A model generated the notes under the pieces. That model was not told where the DNA came from, did no database searches, and saw only the letters and a program-made list of their open reading frames with translations. Source: Candidatus Woesearchaeota archaeon (GTDB lineage Archaea > Nanobdellota > Nanobdellia > Woesearchaeales > UBA10216). From it: DNA of 54,292 nt. Position 1 is the first letter of the stretch, and each line of letters starts with the position of its first letter. Made by a program: the position numbers and the translations under genes. The stretch lies in NCBI GenBank assembly GCA_016188155.1, contig JACPIH010000017.1:1-54292 (forward strand). Reading direction: 5' to 3'. Positions 1 through 8,183 of this stretch are shown here, in pieces.

Positions 1-76
1 CAAGCCGACCTTGTCGCAGCAAGGGAAAATCACAATTTTGGCAGCTCTGCGGTCCTCCGAGCCTTACTTAAGAAGT

Positions 77-117
77 CTTTTATATACTCTCGCCGGGCAA
101 TTGTCCAGTGTCCAGTG
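77..117 (-). promoter_or_regulatory. CACTGGACA promoter element, copy 1
   Basis: Read on the minus strand, a tandem CACTGGACACTGGACAA is followed by TTGCCCGGCGAGAG, and TATATAAA begins at element position 32. The same arrangement recurs at 11493-11531 and 13276-13314. It points leftward, toward a gene or RNA mostly outside the window. The only coding hint there is a GTG at 33 reading MIFPCCDKVGL to the edge, which is too short to call. Confidence 0.6.
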
Positions 118-163
118 ACTTCTCGACGTGAAAAGTTTCTGGGTATTTCGGAAGAATTTCAAA

Positions 164-424
164 TTATGACTCAGTTCTGAGGAAAATAACAGATGCAACA
201 ATAACATAAGCAGTGCCCAGCAATGTCAAAATATTGAAAATTTCATATAAGGCGTTGGCGAGTGATGTCATGTTTTCGCAAACATTCCAATGAAAAACGC
301 CTTGCGGTCCGAATCGCCTTTGTTCGCAACCGGAATCTGGAATAAATGTTGTAATTATCCAAAATGCTAATGTAATTAGAGTAATGATGTAGAATGCATT
401 TTTTGAAAAAAAGAATTTGCTCAT
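164..424 (-). CDS. small two-helix membrane protein, function unknown
   Basis: An 86-residue protein I do not recognise. Hydrophobic segments lie at about residues 10-28 and 62-82. The loop between them holds Cys33 and Cys49, which could pair outside the cell. The start at 424 is chosen because CTTTAAATA at 447-455 on the same strand is centred 27 nt upstream, the usual spacing for a leaderless archaeal transcript. It is divergent from the phosphatase gene at 519. The local sequence is more AT-rich than the genes that follow. No domain is evident, so only the membrane topology is inferred. Confidence 0.55.
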   Translation of the reverse strand: MSKFFFSKNAFYIITLITLAFWIITTFIPDSGCEQRRFGPQGVFHWNVCENMTSLANALYEIFNILTLLGTAYVIVASVIFLRTES

Positions 425-446
425 ACGGCTGCTATCGTTTCTGAGG

Positions 447-455
447 TATTTAAAG
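447..455 (-). promoter_or_regulatory. TATA box of the 86-residue membrane protein
   Basis: CTTTAAATA on the minus strand is centred 27 nt before the ATG at 424, consistent with leaderless transcription. Confidence 0.5.
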
Positions 456-475
456 ATTGTTACAGGTCTTAGGCC

Positions 476-495
476 AAAACCGTCAACATTAAAAA
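476..495 (+). repeat. 20-bp direct repeat, copy A, containing a TATA-like box
   Basis: The 20-mer AAAACCGTCAACATTAAAAA is identical to 1449-1468. Its first base is 43 nt before the ATG at 519, and the second copy is 43 nt before the ATG at 1492. ATTAAAAA is centred about 28 nt before each start, so the repeat very probably is the core promoter (BRE plus TATA) of both genes. Confidence 0.75.
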
Positions 496-518
496 TTGGA
501 AAAGAACGTATTATGCCA

Positions 519-1439
519 ATGACTACGCTGGAGGAGGTTCTAAGGAGTTCCAAGTATGCTGAAGTTGTAAGGCAAGTCCTGGATATTTTTGTTCCGCTTG
601 CATTACGGCTTCCTCAATTGCGCGATAATCCTGCAGCGATGCTGGAGAAGGTAAAGGCAATCGGGCGAAGCGGCATTACAGATGTCGCAACAAATGCTGA
701 TATTTTCATTCAAGATGAATTGAGGAAACAGGTTGAAGGACTGCATGACGATTGGCAATTCTGGGGAGAAGAAGCCGCTGATAATGCTGTCGTATATGAT
801 GCCACGAAGCGTTACCTGTTTATCACAGACCCAATTGAGGGAACAAACAACTTCAAGGCGAAGAAAGATGAGCAGTGGGGTTCTGTTGTTGCTCTCGTTG
901 ACATAGCCACCAAACAGCCTGTCATTGGTATAATTGCTCTTCCAGCACAAAGAAGATTTTATCTTGGGATAAAAGGAACAGGCGCCTATATTGTTGTGTA
1001 CGGTGAACATGGACGGCCATCCTCCTTCACTCGCATGGCAAGTGAACCTGAACAAGCAGAGTTCACCTACAATAACAGTCCGCACTTTGAAAGCAGGTTA
1101 GTCAGTCAGGTTCAAAAATTCATGGCTATGGGAAAGGTGCAGCCCAGTGCCCGGTTCGCCGACGCTCTTGAGAAATCCAGGAAAAAGATTATAATGCCTG
1201 ATGGTTCTGTGTTTATTGACCCTGAAAGCGGTGCTTTGGAAGTGGTCCGCAACAGGGGGACAATTTACTTCAAAACAGGCAATGAAATGGCGGCTGTGGT
1301 TCCAATCCTTGAAGAGTTGGGAGGGAAAGTAACGGATGCTTACGGAACTATGTGGCATCTTGGAATAAGTACGCTTATTGCTGCGAGGACAAAAGCGGAT
1401 TACCTGTATCTGAGAAGTATTTATGAAAGGACAATTTGA
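519..1439 (+). CDS. inositol-monophosphatase-superfamily phosphatase
   Basis: This 306-residue protein belongs to the Mg-dependent, lithium-sensitive phosphatase superfamily (inositol monophosphatase, FBPase I, CysQ). Visible motifs are G83-E84-E85 and DPIEGTNNF from D104. A C-terminal NEMAAV around E256 sits where the family has WDxAA, followed by PILEELGG and a VTD strand. Two metal-binding aspartates of the canonical motifs, the second Asp of DPLDGT and the Asp of WDxAA, are glutamate here, so the metal site is conservatively altered. The substrate cannot be told. ATG 519 is chosen over 513 or 417 because it stands at the same 43-nt distance from the promoter repeat as the RNase HII start. 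The gene is bracketed by the two 20-bp repeats. Confidence 0.8.
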   Translation: MTTLEEVLRSSKYAEVVRQVLDIFVPLALRLPQLRDNPAAMLEKVKAIGRSGITDVATNADIFIQDELRKQVEGLHDDWQFWGEEAADNAVVYDATKRYLFITDPIEGTNNFKAKKDEQWGSVVALVDIATKQPVIGIIALPAQRRFYLGIKGTGAYIVVYGEHGRPSSFTRMASEPEQAEFTYNNSPHFESRLVSQVQKFMAMGKVQPSARFADALEKSRKKIIMPDGSVFIDPESGALEVVRNRGTIYFKTGNEMAAVVPILEELGGKVTDAYGTMWHLGISTLIAARTKADYLYLRSIYERTI

Positions 1440-1448
1440 TAATGGTTT

Positions 1449-1468
1449 AAAACCGTCAACATTAAAAA
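1449..1468 (+). repeat. 20-bp direct repeat, copy B, promoter of RNase HII
   Basis: Exact copy of 476-495, with different bases immediately on both sides. ATTAAAAA at 1461-1468 is centred about 28 nt before ATG 1492, so it can act as the TATA box of a leaderless RNase HII mRNA. Confidence 0.75.
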
Positions 1469-1491
1469 CAACAGTCGCGAGGGATTCAGTC

Positions 1492-2202
1492 ATGGTCTTA
1501 ATTTGTGCCATTGATGAGGCGGGCAGTTTATTCTTTTAGCAGCTGTTGCAGATGCTAATCGATAAGTCTATAGGCCCCATCATCGGCCCGATGGTAATGT
1601 GCGGCGTGCTGACTGACGAGGAAGGCGCTGCCGAGCTGAAAAAGATTGGTGCGAAGGATTCAAAGCTCCTGTCTCCAAGGCAGCGGCAGCAGCTGTTTGG
1701 CAAGATAGTCAAAATTGTCAAGGGCTACAAAATCGTAATCATAAGCCCTGCCGAGATAGACGCCTCTGTCAAGTCAGATGATGGCATGAACCTGAACTGG
1801 CTCGAGGCGCACAAGTCTGCCGAGATTATCAATGCCCTGAATCCCGAAAAAATAATTATTGACAGCCCGAGCAACAACGTGAAAAATTACAGGAAATACC
1901 TTATTGAGCTGCTGAAAAACAAGAAAATCGAGGCTGTTGTGGAGCACAAGGCTGACGTCAACCATGTTGAGTGCTCTGCCGCGTCAATACTTGCGAAAGT
2001 TACCAGGGATGAGGAAATAGAAAAAATCAAGAAAGTTGTGGTTGAAGACTTCGGCAGCGGCTACCTGGCAGACCCTAAGACTATTGAATTCTTCGACAAA
2101 TACTTTGAGACTTATCCTGACATCTTCAGGAAGAGCTGGGCCCCTTACAGGAAGAAGGCTGATGGCAAGTGGCAGAGGAAGCTGGGCGAGTTTGAAGAAT
2201 AG
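1492..2202 (+). CDS. rnhB: ribonuclease HII, interrupted by a 45-nt BHB-type intron
   Basis: RNase HII cuts RNA of RNA-DNA hybrids and single ribonucleotides in DNA. Exon 1 from ATG 1492 reads MVLICAIDEAG, then in the same frame SLFF and a TAG at 1537. The frame resumes with GPIIGPMV at 1573. Removing 1527-1571 joins AG to A and gives MVLICAIDEAGRGPIIGPMV, the textbook N-terminus, making a protein of about 221 residues (normal size). Catalytic acids are D8, E9, D109 (IIIDSPS) and D140 (HKAD). The 3' part alone would need a TTG or ATG start at 1546 or 1552 and would lack D8 and E9, so it could not be active. The promoter is the 20-bp repeat. Alternatives are a pseudogene or stop readthrough; the fold at the junction makes an intron more likely. 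Confidence 0.85.
1527..1571 (+). other. candidate archaeal mRNA intron (BHB) in rnhB
   Basis: 45 nt with an in-frame TAG at 1537-1539. Predicted fold: exon helix 1512-1520 with 1574-1582 (one A·C mismatch); central 4-bp helix 1521-1524 GGGC with 1566-1569 GUCU (two G·U); 5' bulge A1525 G1526 U1527; intron helix 1528-1532 UUAUU with 1561-1565 GAUAA; 3' bulge A1570 U1571 A1572 (G1573); apical stem 1536-1541 UUAGCA with 1553-1558 UGCUAA. Cutting after the second nucleotide of each bulge removes exactly 1527-1571 and creates an AGA arginine codon. The orientation of helix and bulges is that of canonical archaeal pre-tRNA introns. The 3' bulge of four nucleotides is slightly relaxed. Confidence 0.8.
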
Positions 2203-2239
2203 AAAACAATAAAAATACATCTACGGCGGGTGATGTTTC

Positions 2240-2524
2240 ATGGCTAAAGACGAAAACGGTGAGGACGAGCTTGAGGCTAAGGAGCCTGAAGAGGAAGAGG
2301 ACATCTATGAGGAAAAAGAGAGGGAAGAGCTTGAGGAGGAGGATGAGATTTCTCCAACAGAAGAGGCCTTCATGGAGGGCTATGAGGAAGAGGAGAAGGT
2401 TGCTGAGTGCGCAAAGTGCGGCAAGAGCCTCCTTGAAATGAAGGGCGCAGTTGAGCGGGAGTTCAAGGGCAAACACTACAGGTTCTGTTCTGAGAAGTGC
2501 GCCAGGGGCTACAAGTTCAAGTAG
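2240..2524 (+). CDS. acidic protein with C-terminal TRASH-like zinc ribbon
   Basis: 94 residues. The first 55 are extremely acidic and probably disordered. The C-terminal part has C57-x2-C60 and C83-x3-C87 flanking REFKGKHYRFCS, the pattern of TRASH/YHS-like metal-binding treble-clef ribbons. The function is unknown; such domains bind zinc or other metals and often sit in regulators. GGTGATG just upstream of ATG 2240 is a good archaeal Shine-Dalgarno site, suggesting co-transcription with rnhB 37 nt upstream. Confidence 0.7.
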   Translation: MAKDENGEDELEAKEPEEEEDIYEEKEREELEEEDEISPTEEAFMEGYEEEEKVAECAKCGKSLLEMKGAVEREFKGKHYRFCSEKCARGYKFK

Positions 2525-2542
2525 CTCTTGATTCTTAGTTAG

Positions 2543-2551
2543 CTTTAAATT
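2543..2551 (+). promoter_or_regulatory. TATA box for the gene at 2575
   Basis: CTTTAAATT is centred 28 nt before ATG 2575, a leaderless arrangement. Confidence 0.5.
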
Positions 2552-2574
2552 ATGCGCCGGATTACCCTTTTTGC

Positions 2575-3822
2575 ATGGCCATTGATGAACATGTGAAAAG
2601 GCTAGGCAACCCGGATACGCTTGTCGAAGCTCTTAAAGCGGCTGGTTCGCCTGGCTTTTCAAATTTTACAGCAGCCGACTTTTTGAGGGGACTGAATCTT
2701 GTGCTGAAAAATGAAGAGTACAGGGCTCTTTTTTTCAAACACATAAGTGCTGCCGATTTAGTTGGACTGTTAAAAGAGCCGCCAGTAAGCCTTAGTTATT
2801 TTGAAACGCTTCAGCTTATGATGCTGCTGCCAACGCCAAAAATCCTGTCCTTCGTTTTTGCAGCTGGCACTGATGCGAAGTCCGATCTTGAGGGCATAAT
2901 CAACGGGATTCACAGTGGCGGTTTTAACCCCTCTGACCGGCTGCATCTGGAGCTGGAGTACTCAAGATATGCTACCAGGTTTTATTCGCCGTTTTTCGAA
3001 ACCACCATACCCTTTCCTTATTGCGATATGCCGTTCGAGAGTTTCGCTAAACTGCCTTTTCTGGATGGGCAAGAGGTAATTCTGACTGACCGGGATTACA
3101 GAGAGGCCGAAAAGACAGCAAAAGAGGCCCTGAGCGTTCTTAACTTTGTCAAAGGCAAAGTAAGTCCTGCAGTTCCTCTTATGGTTATAGGCAACATGCG
3201 CTATGGCAGCCTCTTTGTAGTCAAGCCAATAGAAGATTACCTGGCTGAGCTGGGCGTTAAAGTGGTGCATGATGAATACGTTAGTTCCAGCGATTTTGAC
3301 AGAACTGATAAACGTGTTGGAGATATTTCCAAAGGGACTCTTGACTGGATAGCCGAAAATGCTCCGAATGTAATTGTTGTTGATGGCACTTCCAATAATC
3401 ATGTCTTTGACGAGTGGGAGGTTGGTAAGCCAATAGATGACGCAGTTAGGTTCCCGGCAGCTATGCTTGGCTACATTTATGCGTTCAGGGACTTGAATCG
3501 CTACCATGAACTCAAAGTACCTCACTACGAATTGAATTTTTGGGCTCCCGAAATGCGAGAGCGTGTATTTGTTGGTGAACACGAAGTGCGCTACAAGCCA
3601 GTTGTTGGTGATGGCAGCCGCGAACTTACTATCGTGTGTTCAACTTCACTTGGCCCAGAGTCGTCCCACGGTTACTTTGACAACCCTGAAAAGCGCGCAA
3701 GGAGGTTTGTACTGGGTTTCACAAGCAGCGGATTAAAATGGAGAATGGCTGCATCTACAGATGATTTTGTAGAAGCGGTACAACAGCATATGAAAGTCGT
3801 GATAGCTGAGTTGTTGCGATAG
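2575..3822 (+). CDS. conserved-type hypothetical cytosolic protein, possibly phosphoribosyltransferase-like
   Basis: 415 residues with no signal peptide or membrane segment. I do not recognise the family with confidence. The middle part has a beta-strand, loop and helix (PLMVIGNMRYGSLFVV, then KPIEDYLAELGVKVVHDEY) followed by a strand NVIVVDGTSNN. This resembles the nucleotide-binding core of type I phosphoribosyltransferases or related Rossmann-like enzymes, but the diphosphate-binding signature is not clean, so this is a guess. It is monocistronic by its TATA box and stands between the zinc-ribbon gene and the BatA-like cluster. Confidence 0.6.
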   Translation: MAIDEHVKRLGNPDTLVEALKAAGSPGFSNFTAADFLRGLNLVLKNEEYRALFFKHISAADLVGLLKEPPVSLSYFETLQLMMLLPTPKILSFVFAAGTDAKSDLEGIINGIHSGGFNPSDRLHLELEYSRYATRFYSPFFETTIPFPYCDMPFESFAKLPFLDGQEVILTDRDYREAEKTAKEALSVLNFVKGKVSPAVPLMVIGNMRYGSLFVVKPIEDYLAELGVKVVHDEYVSSSDFDRTDKRVGDISKGTLDWIAENAPNVIVVDGTSNNHVFDEWEVGKPIDDAVRFPAAMLGYIYAFRDLNRYHELKVPHYELNFWAPEMRERVFVGEHEVRYKPVVGDGSRELTIVCSTSLGPESSHGYFDNPEKRARRFVLGFTSSGLKWRMAASTDDFVEAVQQHMKVVIAELLR

Positions 3823-3831
3823 ATTTAAAAT
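3823..3831 (+). promoter_or_regulatory. TATA box of the vWA/MoxR cluster
   Basis: ATTTAAAAT follows the stop of the previous gene and is centred about 27 nt before ATG 3853, so the cluster's first gene is probably leaderless. Confidence 0.5.
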
Positions 3832-3852
3832 GTAACAATCTAAAGGGGTTTT

Positions 3853-5721
3853 ATGCCTTTCAAGAACCCTGCTGGCTTGTATGCGCTACTGGCACTCATA
3901 CCTTTCATCTTCCTGTATCTGCGAAGGCCGAAGCCGAAGGAGAAAACCATCCCGAGCCTGATGTTTTTCATAAAGGAAGGCGGGGTAACGAAATTTGCCA
4001 ACTTTTTCAAGCAGATATTGAGGAACCTTCTTTTTTTGCTGCAGCTGGCCATAATCCTGTCCGCTGCTTTTGCCATTGCCTCCCCTTTTTTTACAAGCGA
4101 GAAGGCAGCAGCTGCCAAGCATACGGTCCTGGTTATTGACGGTTCTGCGAGCATGAACGCCTTGCTGAGCGATGGCTCAGGCACAAGGTTTGGAAGGGCT
4201 GTTGAGGAAGCCAGTTCGAGGCTTGAGGGCAGGGTCAGCGTAGTTCTGGCTGAGAATATCCCTGTTGTTGCCCTGGATAAGGGGACTGCAACTGAGGCAA
4301 GGAAGATTCTTTCAACCCTGAAGGCAAAAGCCACAAAGACGCACATTGGTGATGGCATGCTTGCTGCTGGCGAGCTTATCGATGACAGCTCAGGGAATAG
4401 CAGGGTCGTTGTCCTGAGCGATTTCCAGGCTGATGAGGGCACTGACGCCATTGTTGCAAAGCGCTCCTTGGCAGCGAGGAAGATTGATGTTGAGCTTGTC
4501 AATGTTCTCGGCAGCGGCAGCGAGGGAAAAGAGGCATTAAAAGGGTTGAGCAATGTTGGCTTTGTTGGCCTGGACATCAACAAGTTCCAGACAACAGCCC
4601 TTGTCAGGAATTATGACGACTCACAGCACAAGGTGGACCTTGAGGTCATGAACAACGGCAATCTGGTTGCAAAGGAGCAGCTGGACATTGGCCCAAGGTC
4701 TGTTGAGCCTTTCAGCTTTGGCACAGTGCATGGCAGCACCCAGCTTGACATTCTGCGCAAGGATGACCTTGAGACAGACAACAGGCTTTTCGTAAGCTCC
4801 CCTGTGAGGAAAATCAGGGCCCTGCTGATAACAAACTCTGACAGCAGCTACCTCATGGCAGCCCTCAGGTCCTCTCCGAATGTTGAGCTTGACATCGCCT
4901 TCCCTCCTGTTGTCAAGGCCTTCAACTATGACGTGATAATAATCCATAATGCCTCTTCGCAGTTCATGCTGCCTGGCTTTTACAGGGAAATCAACAAGGC
5001 CGTAATGAATGGCACAGGCCTTGTGGTGACTGCCCAGCAGGTCAGGCAGGATTTGCCTGTTTATGTAAAGCAGTTTGACATGCCCTTGGAACTCTTTGGC
5101 ATGGGCAATTCTTCAAGGGCTTCTGTGAGGATTGAGGGCTACCTCACTAAGGGTGTTGATTTTGGCGTGGTTGCAGGCTATAACGTTGCAAGGCCTTACA
5201 GTACGGATAAGTTTACAAGCCTTGTCGTTGCTGACGACAACAGCTCGCTGCTTGGCTCTTATTCAAAAGGCAGCGGCATTGTTTTTTACTACGGGCTGCT
5301 TGACGATGCGAGCACATTCAAGAGCTCATACTTTTACCCGGTATTCTGGGACAACCTGCTCAGCTTCCTTACAAGGAGCGAGGACATCGCAAGCTTCAAT
5401 GTCCAGACAGGGAGAGTTGAGGGCATAAGCGAGCAGCAGGTCATGACACCATCAGGCAGGGTCAAGACCGCACGGCTTTTCTTTGACGAAGCGGGTTTTT
5501 ACACAATCGGCTCAAAGGTGATTGCGGCAAACATTGTTGACAAGGCCGAGTCAGACATTGCCTCTGAGAAAGCGCTTGAGCTTGCCAGCTATGATTCCAC
5601 TCTGCTGTCCGCTGCCACAACAGCAAAGAGCGAAATTGAATTTGGCAGCCAGCTTGCTTTTGCAGCTCTCGCGCTGGTCCTGCTTGAGCTGCTTCTGGTA
5701 AAGATGCGGGGTGACTTGTGA
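3853..5721 (+). CDS. BatA-like membrane protein with von Willebrand A domain
   Basis: 622 residues. The N-terminus (MPFKNPAGLYALLALIP) and a second helix near residues 55-75 match the BatA (aerotolerance regulator) membrane anchor. A vWA domain follows at about 95-230 with a MIDAS motif DGSAS. The rest is an all-beta extracellular part ending in a helix around 597-616 and a short basic tail. vWA domains bind protein ligands through a metal ion; in MoxR/DUF58 clusters they are thought to act in assembly or maturation of envelope complexes. It overlaps the next gene by one base (TGATG), so the two are translationally coupled. Confidence 0.8.
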   Translation: MPFKNPAGLYALLALIPFIFLYLRRPKPKEKTIPSLMFFIKEGGVTKFANFFKQILRNLLFLLQLAIILSAAFAIASPFFTSEKAAAAKHTVLVIDGSASMNALLSDGSGTRFGRAVEEASSRLEGRVSVVLAENIPVVALDKGTATEARKILSTLKAKATKTHIGDGMLAAGELIDDSSGNSRVVVLSDFQADEGTDAIVAKRSLAARKIDVELVNVLGSGSEGKEALKGLSNVGFVGLDINKFQTTALVRNYDDSQHKVDLEVMNNGNLVAKEQLDIGPRSVEPFSFGTVHGSTQLDILRKDDLETDNRLFVSSPVRKIRALLITNSDSSYLMAALRSSPNVELDIAFPPVVKAFNYDVIIIHNASSQFMLPGFYREINKAVMNGTGLVVTAQQVRQDLPVYVKQFDMPLELFGMGNSSRASVRIEGYLTKGVDFGVVAGYNVARPYSTDKFTSLVVADDNSSLLGSYSKGSGIVFYYGLLDDASTFKSSYFYPVFWDNLLSFLTRSEDIASFNVQTGRVEGISEQQVMTPSGRVKTARLFFDEAGFYTIGSKVIAANIVDKAESDIASEKALELASYDSTLLSAATTAKSEIEFGSQLAFAALALVLLELLLVKMRGDL

Positions 5722-8120
5722 TGGCTGTTTTCAGTCATCCAAAGCTGATGCTGCTGATTCCGGTAGCGGTTGCAATAATGTTTTTGGCAATTAGGAAGGA
5801 TTTCGTCAAATTAAAAGGTGACAGGTGGGCATTCTACCAGAAGGTCAAGGTAAGAAGGCGCCTTGTCATCTTCGCATTGAGGTCTGCTGTTGTTGCATTA
5901 TTGATTGCTGCCTTGGCCCAGCCAGTGGCGCTGAGGCAGGAGCTATCGTCAGGGGACCCTTCCCTGACAATTTTGGTTGACAGATCAAGGTCATTTGACC
6001 TTTTTGACAGGACTGAAGCTGACAAGCAAAAGGAGGAGCTTGGAGACAATATGCCTGTGAGCATAAGGCAGATAGCAGCGCCTGACAAGTCAGCGATTGG
6101 CGATGAGCTTCTGGCAGCAATGCTTGGCAATGACAATCTGCTGCTGGTATCTGACGGCAGGGTTACCAGCGGGAGAAGCCTGGGCGATGTGATGGTGGTT
6201 GCGTCCTCAATCAATTCCACCATCAATTCGCTGTATCTCGAGCCGGTAAAAACCGACCTTGCGCTGAAGGTTGAGGGGCCCCGCATAACAACGGTTGGCA
6301 TTGACAATGAGTTTCTGGTAAGGGTTGATGAGACAAAGCCGCAGAATTCCATGCCTCTGGGCTATAACGTTGTTGTGACGCTTGATGGCGAGAAGGTTGT
6401 GGACGAAACCTCTTCAGGCACTAACGCGTTCAAGTTCAGCAGGAAGCTCGATGAGGGCTACCACAGGATTGTAGCGCAGCTCAACGCTGCCGATTTTATT
6501 CAGGATAACAACATATTTTACAAGACTGTGAAGGTTGAGAAGAAGCCGAAGGTGCTCCTCATCTCCAAAAAGAACTCCCCTCTCGAAGGGCTGTTCTCGC
6601 CGCTTTACGACCTTAGCATAGCCCAAAGCCTTAATGAGGTGGGTTTGTCAGGCTACTCTGCTGTTGTCCTTAACGATATGCCTGCAAATGAAGTGGATGC
6701 CGACAAGCTTTCCTCCTTTATTGATGATGGCAACGGCATTGTTGTTGTTGGTGGAAGAAGCTCATACGACAAGGGCAGTTACAAAGGCACATTCCTTGAG
6801 AACCTGCTGCCTGTCAATGTTGGCTCAGGTGAGGAGGCTTCCAAGAAGTTTGTCAACGTTGTTTTGCTCATTGACATCTCCGGAAGCACAGGGGAAGGCT
6901 TCAGCACAACCAGCTCAGCAACTGTTGAAGAGGTCGAAAAGGCGCTGGCCCTTGGCTTGGTAAGCGACCTAAGGCCTGAGGACCGGGTGGGGATTGTTGC
7001 GTTTAACGTTGAGCCCCGCACTGTTGCCGAGCTGGAAAGATTATCGGCAAACAGGAATGAGCTTCTCAGCAAGGTTCCAAGGCTTGTCTACACAGGCAGC
7101 ACCCTGATTTCAGAAGGGCTGCGGGGAGCAAGGCAGATGCTTCGCGATGTTGACGGCAGCAAGAACATTGTCCTGCTCTCTGACGGGAAGTCAGGCAGCA
7201 TGGGCGAAGACCTGATTGCTGCAAGGTATGCGTCAGAGCTGGGCATGAAGGTGTATGCTGTTGGAGTTGGCGAGGGAACGAACAGCGAGCACATGCAGGC
7301 AATAGCCAAAGCCGGCAGTGGCGTGTATTTTGAGCCTACTGAAGCGCAGCAGCTGAGGATAATCTTCGGCTCTGCAGAGGCCGCTCCTACAGACAAGATG
7401 AAGCTTGAGAAGCTCAACAATAACCATTTCATAACCAGGAATGTCAAGCTTAATGCGAGGCTTGCGGGCTTTAACCAGGTTGTTCCTAAGCCAAACGCTG
7501 ATGTGCTGGTCGCGACAGCTGAGAACAGGCCTGTAATCACGGTCTGGCGCTTTGGCCTTGGCAGGATTGTTTCCCTTGCAACAGACGACGGCTCAGGCTG
7601 GGCGGCCGAGCTCCTAAACAGGGAAAACTCTGCTCTTGTGACAAGGACAATGAACTGGGCCATTGGCGACCTGGGCAGGAACAAGCGGTTTGATGTCACA
7701 GCCCGTGATGCCTTCCTGGGTGATGAGTTCGAGGTTGATGTCACGGCAGACAGCATGCCCAGTGATGCCAGGATGCCCTTTTCCAAGACTGGCGAGCGCC
7801 TTTACAGCGCGCAGCTTGAGGCTGACAAGACAGGCTGGTACTCGTTTTTCGACGCAACAGCCGCAGCAAATTATCCCCTTGAGCTTTTGAGCACAGGCTA
7901 CGACCCTGACCTTGCCGTCCTTGTACAGGTAACAGGAGGCGAAACATTCAGGCCTGGCCAGAGTGATGAGATTCTGCAAAAGGTAAGGGACGACTCAAAA
8001 AGGCTTGTGACAAGGCAGAAAAGCCTGGCCTGGATTCCCCTCATAATCGCCCTTGTTGTTTTCCTGCTCGACATCGCAATCAGAAAGTTGTGGGAAGGTG
8101 CAGAAAACAAGGTAGCATGA
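5721..8120 (+). CDS. membrane protein with two vWA-type segments and a glutamine-amidotransferase-like fold
   Basis: 799 residues from ATG 5721 (a GTG at 5718 is also in frame). Two N-terminal helices are followed by ILVDRSRS, a first DxSxS motif. A typical vWA domain with LLIDISGS lies near residue 387, with later strands LLSDGKSG and VYAVGVG. GNGIVVVGG before it and the C-terminal part resemble class I glutamine-amidotransferase-like domains found in large vWA membrane proteins. A C-terminal helix anchors it. Together with the upstream BatA-like protein it should form the extracytoplasmic face of the MoxR-dependent system. Confidence 0.75.
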   Translation: MAVFSHPKLMLLIPVAVAIMFLAIRKDFVKLKGDRWAFYQKVKVRRRLVIFALRSAVVALLIAALAQPVALRQELSSGDPSLTILVDRSRSFDLFDRTEADKQKEELGDNMPVSIRQIAAPDKSAIGDELLAAMLGNDNLLLVSDGRVTSGRSLGDVMVVASSINSTINSLYLEPVKTDLALKVEGPRITTVGIDNEFLVRVDETKPQNSMPLGYNVVVTLDGEKVVDETSSGTNAFKFSRKLDEGYHRIVAQLNAADFIQDNNIFYKTVKVEKKPKVLLISKKNSPLEGLFSPLYDLSIAQSLNEVGLSGYSAVVLNDMPANEVDADKLSSFIDDGNGIVVVGGRSSYDKGSYKGTFLENLLPVNVGSGEEASKKFVNVVLLIDISGSTGEGFSTTSSATVEEVEKALALGLVSDLRPEDRVGIVAFNVEPRTVAELERLSANRNELLSKVPRLVYTGSTLISEGLRGARQMLRDVDGSKNIVLLSDGKSGSMGEDLIAARYASELGMKVYAVGVGEGTNSEHMQAIAKAGSGVYFEPTEAQQLRIIFGSAEAAPTDKMKLEKLNNNHFITRNVKLNARLAGFNQVVPKPNADVLVATAENRPVITVWRFGLGRIVSLATDDGSGWAAELLNRENSALVTRTMNWAIGDLGRNKRFDVTARDAFLGDEFEVDVTADSMPSDARMPFSKTGERLYSAQLEADKTGWYSFFDATAAANYPLELLSTGYDPDLAVLVQVTGGETFRPGQSDEILQKVRDDSKRLVTRQKSLAWIPLIIALVVFLLDIAIRKLWEGAENKVA

Positions 8121-8183
8121 CCACGGCGACATAATTTTTTATATAGTAGATGCTTCAAAAAGAGTTAAGTTTGGTGATGAAAG

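Noticed and set aside
1-60. A coding start GTG at 33 on the minus strand, or a structured RNA, at the left edge.
   Set aside because: Only 11 codons or about 60 nt are visible, which is not enough to decide.
476-1468. Insertion-sequence ends around the phosphatase gene.
   Set aside because: The 20-bp repeats are direct, no inverted ends or transposase are present, and the repeats fit promoter positions.
1527-1568. An alternative 42-nt splice using a helix UUAU/AUAG next to GGGC/GCCC.
   Set aside because: It places helix and bulges in the opposite order to archaeal pre-tRNA introns and would give DEAGSIGP, which does not match the family.
1527-1571. Reading the rnhB TAG through (suppression or pyrrolysine).
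   Set aside because: Readthrough would leave 15 extra residues inside the catalytic DEAGRG loop, and no pyrrolysine genes are in view. The exact BHB fit is a better explanation.
2575-3822. A firm phosphoribosyltransferase assignment.
   Set aside because: Only the strand-loop-helix rhythm fits; the diphosphate-binding motif is not clear.
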